64,000 bases of DNA from Strongylocentrotus droebachiensis. Taxonomy: Eukaryota > Echinodermata > Echinoidea > Camarodonta > Strongylocentrotidae. The stretch's first letter is position 1; each line of letters begins with the position of its first letter. Of the stretch, positions 1 to 10,690 are shown piece after piece. The notes under the pieces were generated by a model. It saw only the letters and a list, made by a program, of their open reading frames with translations, searched no databases and was not told the DNA's origin. A program made the translations under genes and the position numbers. The DNA is taken from assembly GCA_035222895.1 (NCBI GenBank), contig JAVYIG010002109.1:124001-188000 (forward strand), given 5' to 3'.

Positions 1-266
1 TTAATACAACAAAGATTAAAAATGAGTTTAAGCACCATTTTCCAAAATTAAGTTATACAGGTATATGGGCTTTTAAATTTTTTGTCTATCTAATCAGCTC
101 AACTTTTCAGTGGAGTGGACTTGTACTTTAAGTGAAGGGGTTTTGAACTTTCAGTGAAAAGCACTGTACATGCATGACTTTGTACCAGACGACAGGTTTT
201 GTAGTTATATCCATTTTCATATTTTGAAATGTTACATTTTTAGACATTTTACATTCTTATTCCTAG
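1..266 (+). other. Partial NUP155 intron
   Basis: AT-rich sequence before the acceptor CCTAG at 262-266. No exon or repeat was recognised here. Confidence 0.6.
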
Positions 267-3200
267 ATTTGAATGTTACAAGTCCATCACGGACATCTTA
301 GACCAGTTACTGTCTGCCAGCCAGGCCCAGCCGTCTTCTCCAGCGGTACCCAACAGACCAGGTTCTCCTCCTATGCCTGATCCAAACAGACTCTCTAATA
401 CAGATGCAGAACATTATGTAAGACCAAGCAAAATGGCATGTGCCTGGTGTGACATTTTTTTTAGTCAATATTTTGTCAACTGTTGAGGTTAGATTGTTGA
501 AGTATTGTTGCTGATGACAATTTTGATGATATATGGACTGAAATGTTTTGCATAGATTTTTAAATTGTTTAAATTGTGATTTTCTCTTTATGTATATTCA
601 TTGTGTGTGACTAAATGAGTGGCCTTATTCTGTTATGCAGATCTTGAGTATTTGAACATAATCTATGAAAGCCCATTTCGAATGACCTTAATTATTAGTA
701 GTATGCTATGCTTCAGAAACATATGTATGGGAATATCCTCTGTATTACCTTTGAAAACCATGTGTACTATCTTTTGTTTAGTTTGATGCTATGATGCACA
801 AGTGCCTTGTCTCAGAGGATGAACTCTTCCATGTCACCCTCTACGATTGGCTGGTCAACAAAGGCCTCAAGGAACAACTACTAGCGGTAAGAAACCAGTA
901 AACCTAACCAATTCAAAGCCTTTGTATCAACTCTTATAAATCCATATTATCTTATTACAAGACAATTACAAAAAATCATACCTAGATCTGAAGTCAGATG
1001 AATTTATGCTTTTTCTCACACAATGCTTTTTTTAAGACCCCTATTTTTAAGATTAAAAATAAAATTAAAAAAATCTTTTTTGCTTTTGCTTTTTTGCAGA
1101 CTCCGAAGGCAGCAAGCCAAATCGAGTCTTATTTCAGGCTTCAGCGTTAAAAAACCCATGCTGGGAAAGACCTTATACTCAGAGATATACGGTATATGAT
1201 TCTGTCCATTGATTTTCCTTTAACAAATTAGAAACCAGGCACAGAAGTACTTTAAACATGAAGTCAATTTATCTTTGATTCTATCCAGTTTATTTAACTT
1301 ATTTATTTTTTGAAGGAAGTTTAAAATGTTCACTTCACTTTATTTACATTTTGCTGCACCCTCTCGATTTCTGTCAGATATCTTCGCCCTTCGTTGAGCC
1401 TTACATCAAGCGGGCCGTCAACTACAACCCTGATAGTCTGGAGATGTTGGATCTGCTGTGGAAGTATCATGAGAAGAGCAAGAACTACCCGGCTGCTTCT
1501 AGGATCCTCTTGAAGCTAGCGGAGAGACACAGGTAAGGATCTATAGGGTTGAAGTGCACCAATCACCAACAAAGAAATACTTGAAATTTGTGTACAGCTA
1601 GAGTGTATCAAATCAGCCTTGAAAATGTTTATCTTGCAGTGTTAAGGATTCATCATTATCAATAGTGATCTGTCAGTTTATGACAGGTTCAGTGACCCAT
1701 TCAAAATTCTATATCAATTGTCAAGTGTCTCTCCAAGTTTCTCTCCCAAGTTCCTCGGTCTTGAGCCAACCGTTTTATCGTTTCCCTCTTCTTCTTTCCA
1801 TGAATATGACCTTCTATGACTCTGAGCATCAAGCCCTCATCATGCCGCATTATGTGTCCAAGCCATTTCTTCTGTCTCCCTCTAATCGTTTGAATCAGCA
1901 CCCGCCTTTCTTGAGCTCGATGCAACACCTCTTCATTCGAAACTCTGTCCCTCCGAGACACACCTAGTAATTTGCGCCAGCACCACATTTCGTCCGCCTC
2001 CAATCGCTGCATGTCCTTTTTAGTGAGTGTCCACGTCTCAGCTCCATACCACAGTACACTCCATACTAGAGACTTCACGAGACGTTCACGAGACGCTTTC
2101 TCAAACTACGGTCAATGTTGTGGCTCATCAGGATATCTTGTCTTTAAAAGAAGGCAGCTCTTGCCAGAGCTGAGCGCAAGTTGACCTCTTTGGCAGACTT
2201 GCCATCCTCAGTCAGCACACTGCCTAGATACTTGAGGTGGTGGACTTGCACTTATCTGTTGCCATTTATCATTTATAAAGGATAAAATAAGATTAACAGA
2301 AAACCCTGCTCATGGAATACAAGTCAGATATGGATTCTATGCAGGCCTCATTCTATGCAAGCAGGTATGAGTTGGTTGGCTAGTCTACTCACAAGTCACT
2401 TGTATGTTGTTTTAGAGTATCTAATAAACTTGCAATACTTATTAATAGAAATAACTTTTGATGCTCAGAGCGACATGGAACCCCGGACATGCAGTGAAAA
2501 TTATGTTCATGTCTCCATCACCAAACTGATGTTGTGAACTGAACAATACCACGATTTGGCGCGAATTAAATTGTTTACCATACTGCATGCTACATAAATG
2601 GCACGACTTAGCACGCACAATGGGGAGCAGCGCAGGACCAAAATGTGTGCATCTGTATCAAGGCTATTTTAGGATTGCAGTTCCTAATCATATATCAATC
2701 TTGCCTCTCCTTTCAGTACGGATATGAAGCTACAGCAGAGAATAGAGTACCTGTCTCGTGCAGTGATGTGCAGCAAGAGCAGCAGTCTGAGGACAAGCTC
2801 GGCAAGTGAAGGAGAATTCCTGCATGAAATTGAAGAGAAACTTGAGGTATGAATAATTAGTTTTTCACATTGAGTGGCAATATGGTTTTTGTGTGTGTGT
2901 GTGTGTATGTGTGTGTTGGTACCTAACTGATAACTGTCTCTGGCAACATAAAATATTCTTTGTTTATAAAAAGGTAGACAAGATGTGAGAAGGATGCGCT
3001 TCGGATTCGCGTATGTTGCACTCACATGAATACTGCGGTCGCATCGTCCGTAGTCGTATTATACCCAATGGGCCCCCAGTCAGGCCACGGGAAAGACACT
3101 TAGTCTCATCATGCTACACCCCCTTTAAATCAGATTTTCTCTTGTCAATCAATTTTTAAGGTTTCTTCTGAATTTGTCTATGAAAGTAATCTGTTGTTTT

Positions 3201-6200
3201 GACCCTTGGATCGATATGGATTAAAGAGAGGTCAGATCGGTTGACTGATAAAAGATGGCAGCGATTTTAACCCGTTTCGTATTTCTCCCAGGTGGCCCGC
3301 CTCCAGTTACAGGTGTATGAAGCCATCTCTCAGTCGTGTAACCATAGCGACCCACATGTGAAGAACGCTCTCTCCAGCCTCAACTCAGAGTTGATTGACA
3401 TTACCAAAGTAAGTGTATCTATTTTCACTGACCAGGGGGGTGTTTCACAAAGATCCTAAGTTGAACTTATCTCTAGGTTGGACTTAAAAATTAATTAAAA
3501 GTTATTTTAAAAGGCCTAAAATGTTAATTCAAATCATTCATATTTTCTATTATCAAGGAGATTGCATGTTCATGATGTGAAATTTATGAAAAGTCAAAAA
3601 TACTTGAAATTTTGCTTTTGAATATATTTTATTTTAAAGCTGCAAATGGCTCTCCATAATTGTTAAGTCCAACTTAGAGTTAAGTTTGACTTAGGATCTT
3701 TGTGAAACACCCCCAGTAGTTCATTTAGAACCAACTGATGGTGAATATACATATACATAGGCTACTGCTACACAGCAATATGTCATCAAAAATATTAGAT
3801 CTGAAGGACGGAAGGTAGAATAGTACTTTACCAGAACCTTTTCCATGACAGCCCCTCTCTTTTGATGACCGGCTCAACCTTGAATTTCAGAAAATTTGAA
3901 GCATTACATTTTGGCCATGGGCTTTTATTTCGGGTAGGACATCCTGTCACTCTCTATGTGCTGCCCTCTTTTTGCTGAGTGAGGAAAACTGCATGTACTT
4001 GTTGTTGCCGGCTGAATAAGAGCAGTACAGGACAACAATAGACCAGTTCGTAGTTAGCACATGGGTCATATGACCCCAAATATCCACATATCTTTTAAAC
4101 ATAGATAAATTCAACTTTGTGCCTTTTGGAATAATCACAGCTAAAGTCATGGAGGTGATTCTTTGTTTGAATGCCCTCTTGAAAAGATTACTTCCACCTG
4201 TATTCAATAGAATGCATTACAGGTGCATGCATGAATAATGATTACATAACTTTCATGAGCATGTATCCAGTATTAGTCTCAGTGGGTTTTACAATTTTGT
4301 TCAAGTGACCTTTATCTGCGCATGTGCAGATCAATCCGCGCATGCTCAGATTGTATCTACGAACTGGTATATTAGAACATGTTGGTCAAAGATGCATAGT
4401 AGTGGGCTTTCTTTTGGGAATTATACACCATTTGGGTGTTGACCCAATAACAGATGTTGACAGTCACCAGGATTAGCCTTCAGACTTATGACCAACAGGC
4501 CTAATATGTAATGCACCGCATTTTCGACCCATCACCTATATGGTAGAGTCATTATCTTGCATTTTTCACACTTAAGGACCCAAATTCACAAAGGGGGTTT
4601 GTCAACAAAACCTAGGTACATGTGCGTCATATGTCGAAAGGTTTCAAACGCGTCAAAACGCTTCATTTGACGCACATAAACCTCTTTGTGAATTCGGGCC
4701 AAAGACTCTCTGAGAGACTAGGGGGTATTTCTTGATGGGACCACAGCTTGCTGTGTGCGCGATTCATACACCCATCAATAGTAATTCCACCAAGTGTGAT
4801 GTCAGGGATTTATGACCTGCACATAGACACTGACGTCCATCTCCCTTTATCCTATTGTCCATTACAAGCACATTTTTTTATGGACTGCCCTGTAATTTCT
4901 ATCAATGTCAATTGTTCTTTGTTTCCTTGACTGCAGCTTTATGGTGACTATGCCAGTCAGTTTGACCTGTCCAGATGCAAGCTGGCCATTGTCCACTGTG
5001 CCGGTCACTTTGATGAGGAGCTCATTCAAGAACTGTGGCGAGAGATTATCGATAAAGGTTAATAAACTATCTAAAAAGTGAAGTTTGAAGCATAGTCCAT
5101 TACTCCTATTTAATTATCTGGGCTTTTTGGAGTATTGAGAGCTTATTTCTGTGAGGAAGGGGAATGGTTGTAATCTTGTAATCTTAATCTTGACTGTTAG
5201 AGATCCTTTTTACACATACTTTTACGCATAGTTTTATTGAAAACTTTGTTATAAAAATGTTTGATCTTGTTCATAGCATGGATATCCAGATGCATGTAAA
5301 GAGGAACTGAGCATAATTCTTTATGAAAATATACTTATTGAATACTTTATTGTAATTTATGCAAATCAGATCATATTTATTGGTCTTTCATCTGAAAATG
5401 AAGTATCAATCTTTTGGAAAAGAATTTAAATAACATCAAATTTGAAATGAAGTTTGGTATGTCATTATTTTTGTGAATTTCTATATATGTATTATCTTGT
5501 TGTTATTTCTAATTTATTTCTAATTTATTTTATTGTCCACAGTTTAAACTAGGCCTGAGTCATCACGGGTTTTGCCGAACCCGGGTTTGACTTGAAAATT
5601 TCGGGCGGGACCGGGTACCCGAAATTTTCACCACTGACACTAACAATCGTATGCATGCAGCGGCGGGAGTTAAGATTCAGTAGTTGTTCTAATAATGCGA
5701 CAGAAAAGACAGTTACTGCTTTCAAAACAATAAAATAATCAATTGAATTGAATGAAGATGCTTTAAAAAATAAATGGATATCGTTTCAGTTGACGGTAGG
5801 TGTTTTTATCGCTCTAAAATTCAGGCCGCGCAAGAAAGGAATCACGCTTCGTGGTACCGATCGAGTGCGTTCAGAAACGGAAGTGGAAATAGATCTATGA
5901 CCCACTGAAGACAGAGCAAGAAAGTACCACACACAAGACTAAAATGTTGATCAGACTATTGCAATTAAATCGTAATACTAATAGGCATTAATTTAATTGT
6001 CAAAATATATCCACAACATAATGGTTTACCCTTGATATTTTGATGAAGGAAAATAATTTAAAGCTCTTGAAATAACATCGAAGTGCCTTTCGTTCGTTCT
6101 AAAAATGCGTGTGTAACGGCAAGCTGAAGTAGTGAAGTTACGATTCAAGCTTGATATGCGTGTTTACATCCCTACACCGTCATCCGAGCTGATCGGGACA

Positions 6201-9200
6201 ATAAGCATTTAACCAATTAAAAAACATCACGTAAGGCTTTCGGGGACTCCAATTCAACAAAATTACCATAAAAAATTATAAGCTTTGACAAATAATACTA
6301 TAGATATTCATATATATCTTACAGAAATAATGATATTTCATGAGCTACGTACTCGATATCGAGTTCAGCTAGCCATCATTTTGAAATGAGACGTAAATGC
6401 CATGCGGCACAGTAGACTGTAGAGGGCAGCATGCATCAGAGAGGGAAATTGGCGGGCCTTAGATCACGTGATATTCGCGTGCCTTAGATCACGTCATATT
6501 TTCCTCTCTGCCGCACGCTGTGGAGTCTACTGCGCTGCATGAAAATTACGTCTCATTTCAAAATGATGGCTAGCTAAACTCGATATCGAGTACGTAGCTC
6601 ATGAAATATCATTATTTCTGTAAGATATTATGAATATCTATAGTAATATTTGTCAAAGCAAATTATTATTTTACGGTAATTGTGTTGAATTGGAGTCCCT
6701 GAAAGTCTTACGTGATTTTTTTTAAATACTTTAATGCTTATTGTTCCGATCAGCTCGGATGACGGTGTAGGGATGTAAGCACGCATATCAAGCTTGAATC
6801 GTAACTTCACTTCTTCAGCTTGCCGTGGTTACACTCGCATTTTCAGAACGAACGAAAGGCACTTCGATGTTATTTCAAGAGCTTTAAATTATTTTCCTTC
6901 ATCAAAATATCAAGGGTAAACCATTATGTTGTGGATATATTTTGACAATTAAATTAATGCCTTTAGTATTACGATTTAATTGCAATAGTCTGATCAACAT
7001 TTTAGTCTTGTGTGTGGTACTTTCTTGCTCTGTCTTCAGTGGGTCATAGATCTATTTCCACTTCCGTTTCTGAACGCACTCGATCGGTACCACGAAGCGT
7101 GATTCCTTTCTTGCAGCCTCAATTTTAGAGCGATAAAAGTACCGTCAGCTGAAACAATATCCATTTATTTCCAAAGCATATTCATTTGATTATATTGAAA
7201 TATAAGTTTGTGAATTGCATATTTTTAGTTCTAGGCCTAGTCTATATTTCAAAATATCAGTGTGAAATTTAATTTTGAAAAACCCGAAACCCGAAAACCA
7301 AAAACCGGGTTTCAGCTCGACGGTCGGGGCCCGGGCGGGGACCCGTTTCGACTCAGGCCTAGTTTAAACAGTTGTGTACATTACATGCAATGTCTTAAAT
7401 TTGTATTTGTTTTTGTGCCTTTCTTTCAGAGCTATACCAAAGTGGAGACAAGCTGGCTGCTACCCGTATGGCCATCCTGAGTAAACTTTTGATTAGCTTA
7501 GGCAAGATTTACAGCACGTCGGAGAGATACTTTCCCTTGGGTAAGCATCGAGTCGCACCAAAGATTACAGCTGATGAGCGATTATTCAAGAATACTAGCA
7601 ATAAAGAGACTAGAGATATTAGAAATGGGCATGAAAATAGACACTTTTTGATTTTCAATAGTTCAAGCTTTTACAACTGCAGTCAAACCTGCTTTAGTGA
7701 TCACCTGTCTACAACAAGCACATGTTTTGTTTCCCTTGAAAACAGTTTCTCATTGAAACATGTACTAAAGGAACCTGTCTGCAAAGACCACTTTTGTGTT
7801 TTCCTTAGGCGGTTGCTGTAGACAGGTTTGACTGTACCTGATTCAGTCGAAGTCCGTCGTTATAAAATCACTAATTCATCAACTAATTGTAAACATGATA
7901 ACTACATTCATATTACGCTCATCCCAGGGGATGCTCAAAGCACTTACGAAGTACTGATGTTAGCCTGGTTTTAGCCCAGCTGCCCTAAAGTGCTGAAAGG
8001 ATTCAAGGATTACTTTCCTACCAGCTACTGCTTATTAACATATTTAGAAGAAGGAAGATTTTTTTTTTTTTATCCCCATGATCTTGCAGTTGACTCATTA
8101 CAACTAATTATTTATGGTCCTGGGCCGGTATTCAATTCAATTCAATACTTTGAATAAGTAAGAAATTTACTAAGTAAATTGCTAAGCTAAGAAATTTGTT
8201 TATCTTGTATTCAAATCGCATTTTAGACTTTTACTTACCTACATGTAAGAAAAAATGTAAGTCAAATACTTACTGATAAGCATTGTGACATCACACGGTC
8301 AATAAAAACTAATGCGTTGCAATCAATGTGCGCTTATATAATTGTGCGCCAGTTATGATACTCCGTTAGAAAACCATATGCCTACCAATCAACGCCTCCA
8401 AATAATTGGCCTAAGTCTGGTAGGGAGCTGTCTCAAATTTAGGGTAAAATACTAGGCCAAAAGTTTGAACTGAATACCAAAATTGGCTAAGTATTTTATC
8501 TAAGCCAAATACTAAGTAAAAAGCTTAAATTTTTTACTTAGGTATGGAATTGAATACGGGCCCAGGGGCCTTGGTTAAACTAAATTCTCACATTTTCCCC
8601 CTAAACCATCATTTAGATTTCTTGGTGTTGCACCTGGAGAAGAAAAATTGTGAATTAGACTGGAGTGTGTCGTGGGTGTTCAAGACTCTGCTGGATGCAG
8701 ATGTACCCCTTCCTAAACTACACTGCGTGTACGACAGACACTTCAGAGCTAAGGTGAGATTCCCCAAGACAAAATCTTTAAGAAACTGTTAAAGCAGGTT
8801 GTTGGACATAAATGTGGGTGTAAAGTACATATGCAAATATTTAACCAACATTTTTGACGAAGGGAATTTTCTTGTTTAAGTTTATTACAGATGTATTATG
8901 TTTACTTCAAAAGTCACTTAGATTATTTGAGTCATGTATTGTTTTATTACTGTATTTCTATGTATAATAACCTCAGTTGCTTAAAAAGAAGAAGAAGCTA
9001 TATTCCTGTTTGATGGGAAAAGATTGTACAGTCAAACCTGTCTATAGCGACCGCCCAAGGGAAACACAAAAAGTGGACTTTGTAGACAGGTTCCTTTAGT
9101 TGTTTCAATGAGAAACCATTTTCAAGGGAAACAAAAATTGTGGTCTTTGTAGACAGGTGGTCACTAAAGCAGGTTTGACTGTACATCATCTATGACCAGT

Positions 9201-10229
9201 ATAATCACTTGGTACAAAGAAATGAATAGGTCTTAAAAGACAAAATCCTCTATTGAAGTGAATTGAATTGAATTCAATTCTTTCTATTCATCCAAATTCA
9301 AAAGAATACATGGAAATTTGTTTTGGTCACACATTGTACAAATACGTAATATATATATATGAGAAACTATATCGTTATGTTTATAATCATAGAAGAACCA
9401 TCAAAATAAAGATAGACAAGATAGAAATATTCTTATATTCTAGTATTACACATTGAAAATACCCTTCACCCACAAGAACTAAGGACACTTGTTTTGTTTG
9501 CTATGCCTAGGATCCATTCTGGCAGACATCTCGTAACCCTCAGCACATGCTGCGAGTCATCGCTTCTCTTCTCTCTGCTTTCGCCGATAATGCTGCCCTG
9601 GTACCTCTACAGGATAGGTAGGTGGTATGATCTCTTGCGCTAATGCGCATATCTATACCAGGACCCTCCACCAGATTGGTCATCTACATGGTCTGCTGGC
9701 AATTTTTAAAATAATTTTACCATTCATGACAAGTTTTTTAAAAATTATTTTTAAAAGAAAAGTGGTGGCTTGATATTTGGGTTTTAAATTTATCTTTGAT
9801 TTGTGACCTCGGGAAGACTTTTTACCCTGAATTTTCACCACACAAACATATCAGTTCTTTCCAACTTAAATTCCATAAGGTGGTAGGCTAGGTCACAATG
9901 CATTACGCAAGACCTGTCTGTCATAAAAGTGAAGTCCACTCTTGCTGACTGACTGACAACACCTGGTATTCGCTAAACACCAAAATGGTGTTCAATTCCC
10001 ATGAAGACCCACTACTGTGCATCTTTAAAAGAATTTCCTGCACTTTAATGCCTTTTTTGCTCTTCATCCTAGGCGTCTCTTCATCAACTCCACGCTGGAT
10101 GCCATCGCTAGCTACAAGGTCGAGCTAGAGGCTACCCCCGGCAGGCCAAACGTTATACAGTCCTACCTGGCTAGCTTCACTGACCTGCAGAGCCGTCTGG
10201 ATAGGATGCAAATCAACCGTGCAAGATAA
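267..10229 (+). CDS. NUP155: Nucleoporin NUP155, C-terminal exons (5' part lies outside the window)
   Basis: NUP155 is a scaffold nucleoporin of the inner ring of the nuclear pore. Ten exons join in frame with AG/GT borders: 267-417, 782-886, 1378-1532, 2717-2846, 3292-3408, 4937-5057, 7430-7540, 8617-8753, 9511-9617 and 10073-10229 (TAA at 10227-10229). They encode about 429 residues, all alpha-helical solenoid of the Nup155/Nup170 C-terminal family. Recognisable stretches are LYDWLVNKGLKEQLL, MLDLLWKYHEKSKNYPAA, GEFLHEIEEKLEVARLQLQ, SELIDITKLYGDYA, CKLAIVHCAGHFDEEL, LGKIYSTSERYFPLDF and VPLPKLHCVYDRHFRAKDPFW. The first exon carries a Pro/Ser-rich loop (about residues 15-45). Exon phases agree at every junction, and no stop or frameshift was seen, so the gene looks functional. 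Start and promoter lie upstream of base 1. The introns are full of mobile elements listed separately. Confidence 0.95.
1701..2250 (-). pseudogene. Non-LTR retrotransposon reverse transcriptase, C-terminal fragment
   Basis: On the minus strand, inside NUP155 intron 3 and antisense to it, the translation gives YLGSVLTEDGKSAKEV, then a frameshift/stop near 2140, then SLVWSVLWYGAETWTLTKKD, EMWCWRKLLGVSRRDRVSNEE and RQKKWLGHIMRHD. This is the thumb and C-terminal tail typical of invertebrate endonuclease/reverse transcriptase LINEs. Endonuclease and palm domains are absent, as expected of a 5'-truncated copy. The clade (RTE-like or Jockey-like) cannot be settled by eye. Confidence 0.8.
2884..2918. 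repeat. (GT)n microsatellite
   Basis: A short GT/TGTA run in the intron that follows the exon ending at 2846. Confidence 0.85.
2990..3125. repeat. Dispersed short repeat, copy 1
   Basis: The segment containing TCCGTAGTCGTATTATACCC and CAGGCCACGGGAAAGA recurs in reverse complement at about 29780-29905 inside ATG10. The two are clearly homologous over about 130 bp but diverged, so this is an interspersed family of unknown class. Confidence 0.75.
3435..3714. mobile_element. MITE with inverted ends
   Basis: About 280 bp whose left end GTGTTTCACAAAGATCCTAA is matched in inverse at the right end (TTAGGATCTTTGTGAAACAC). The inner parts also pair (TTGGACTTAA with TTAAGTCCAA). It is a non-coding foldback MITE in the intron after the exon ending at 3408. 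Target duplications are ambiguous. Confidence 0.8.
4577..4701. mobile_element. Small hairpin MITE
   Basis: The ends CCCAAATTCACAAAG and CTTTGTGAATTCGGG are inverted copies 125 bp apart. An inner pair (GTGCGTCATATG... and ...TTTGACGCAC) extends the fold. Non-coding. Confidence 0.65.
5550..7361. mobile_element. 1.8-kb near-palindromic hAT-like foldback element
   Basis: Almost the whole insert is one inverted repeat: arms of roughly 870 bp meet near position 6455 with only a short unpaired centre (around 6420-6500). Both ends begin TAGGCCTGAGTC followed by Pro-codon-like GGGTTTCGGG runs, which are common at hAT ends. The element is flanked by identical 8-bp copies of GTTTAAAC (5542-5549 and 7362-7369), the target-duplication length of hAT elements. 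GTTTAAAC is itself a palindrome, so the exact end could shift. No transposase is encoded. It sits in the NUP155 intron between exons 4937-5057 and 7430-7540. Confidence 0.85.
7678..7836 (+). mobile_element. Tc1/mariner-type MITE, copy 1
   Basis: About 159 bp ending in AGTCAAACCTG and its inverse CAGGTTTGACTGTA. The right end has the TA expected of Tc1/mariner insertions; the left TA appears mutated to TG. A second copy in opposite orientation lies at 9027-9183, on the other side of exon 8617-8753. Confidence 0.85.
8119..8566. mobile_element. MITE, CCTGGGCC...GGCCCAGG type
   Basis: A 448-bp AT-rich unit with inverted ends (left CCTGGGCCGGTATTCAATTC, right GAATTGAATACGGGCCCAGG). The interior is rich in AAGTAAATT/TTTACTTA words that pair across the element. 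It ends 50 bp before the acceptor of NUP155 exon 8617-8753. Confidence 0.85.
9027..9183 (-). mobile_element. Tc1/mariner-type MITE, copy 2
   Basis: 157 bp bounded by TACAGTCAAACCTG and CAGGTTTGACTGTA with TA at both edges. Its reverse complement matches copy 1 at 7678-7836 along the whole length with scattered substitutions. Confidence 0.88.
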
Positions 10230-10690
10230 GAGCGCCGTCCCAAGTTTGCTACGAAGCAATGTTCAATGTGCCTCAAGAGGATATTATCAACCAAGCATGA
10301 TAGACAATAGCACTTTCCTATCTTCACAAACCATTTGGAAAGGATGCAAATCAACCGTGCCAGAGCTATCTATACACAGGAATGTGGCCAACCCGGTTTG
10401 AGTTGGACACAATATGGCGACTACTGCTTTGTTGGGCAAGCACAGAACAAAAGAATATACGCCATACCTGTGACCCAGTGAAACCAAGTTGGCCAAACTC
10501 TGTGTATAGGTGGCACTGAATCGTGCAAGATAAGAGCTCCCTCCCAAGTTTGCTACGAAGCACGATCGATGTGCCTCGAGAGGATGCTAACAACCAAGCA
10601 TGATAGAAAATAGCACTCCACTAGCTTTATATATCCATTTTGAATGGATTCAAATCAACCATGCGAGATGGAAATAGTCCTACCTACTTT
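10203..10690 (+). repeat. Imperfect duplication of the NUP155 stop-codon region in its 3' UTR
   Basis: The last codons and first UTR bases (CAACCGTGCAAGATAAGAG, then CCCAAGTTTGCTACGAAGCA and AACCAAGCATGATAGA) recur about 310 bp downstream: GTGCAAGATAAGAG near 10523, CCCAAGTTTGCTACGAAGCA near 10545 and AACCAAGCATGATAGA near 10592. The phrase GATGCAAATCAACCGTGC also reappears near 10343. The copies are diverged, so this is an old local duplication that began inside the coding exon. Confidence 0.8.

Noticed and set aside
6628-6810. Short minus-strand frame in the NUP155 palindrome
   Set aside because: The mirrored arm holds the same sequence with breaks, and it has no similarity to a transposase; chance frame in a non-coding element.
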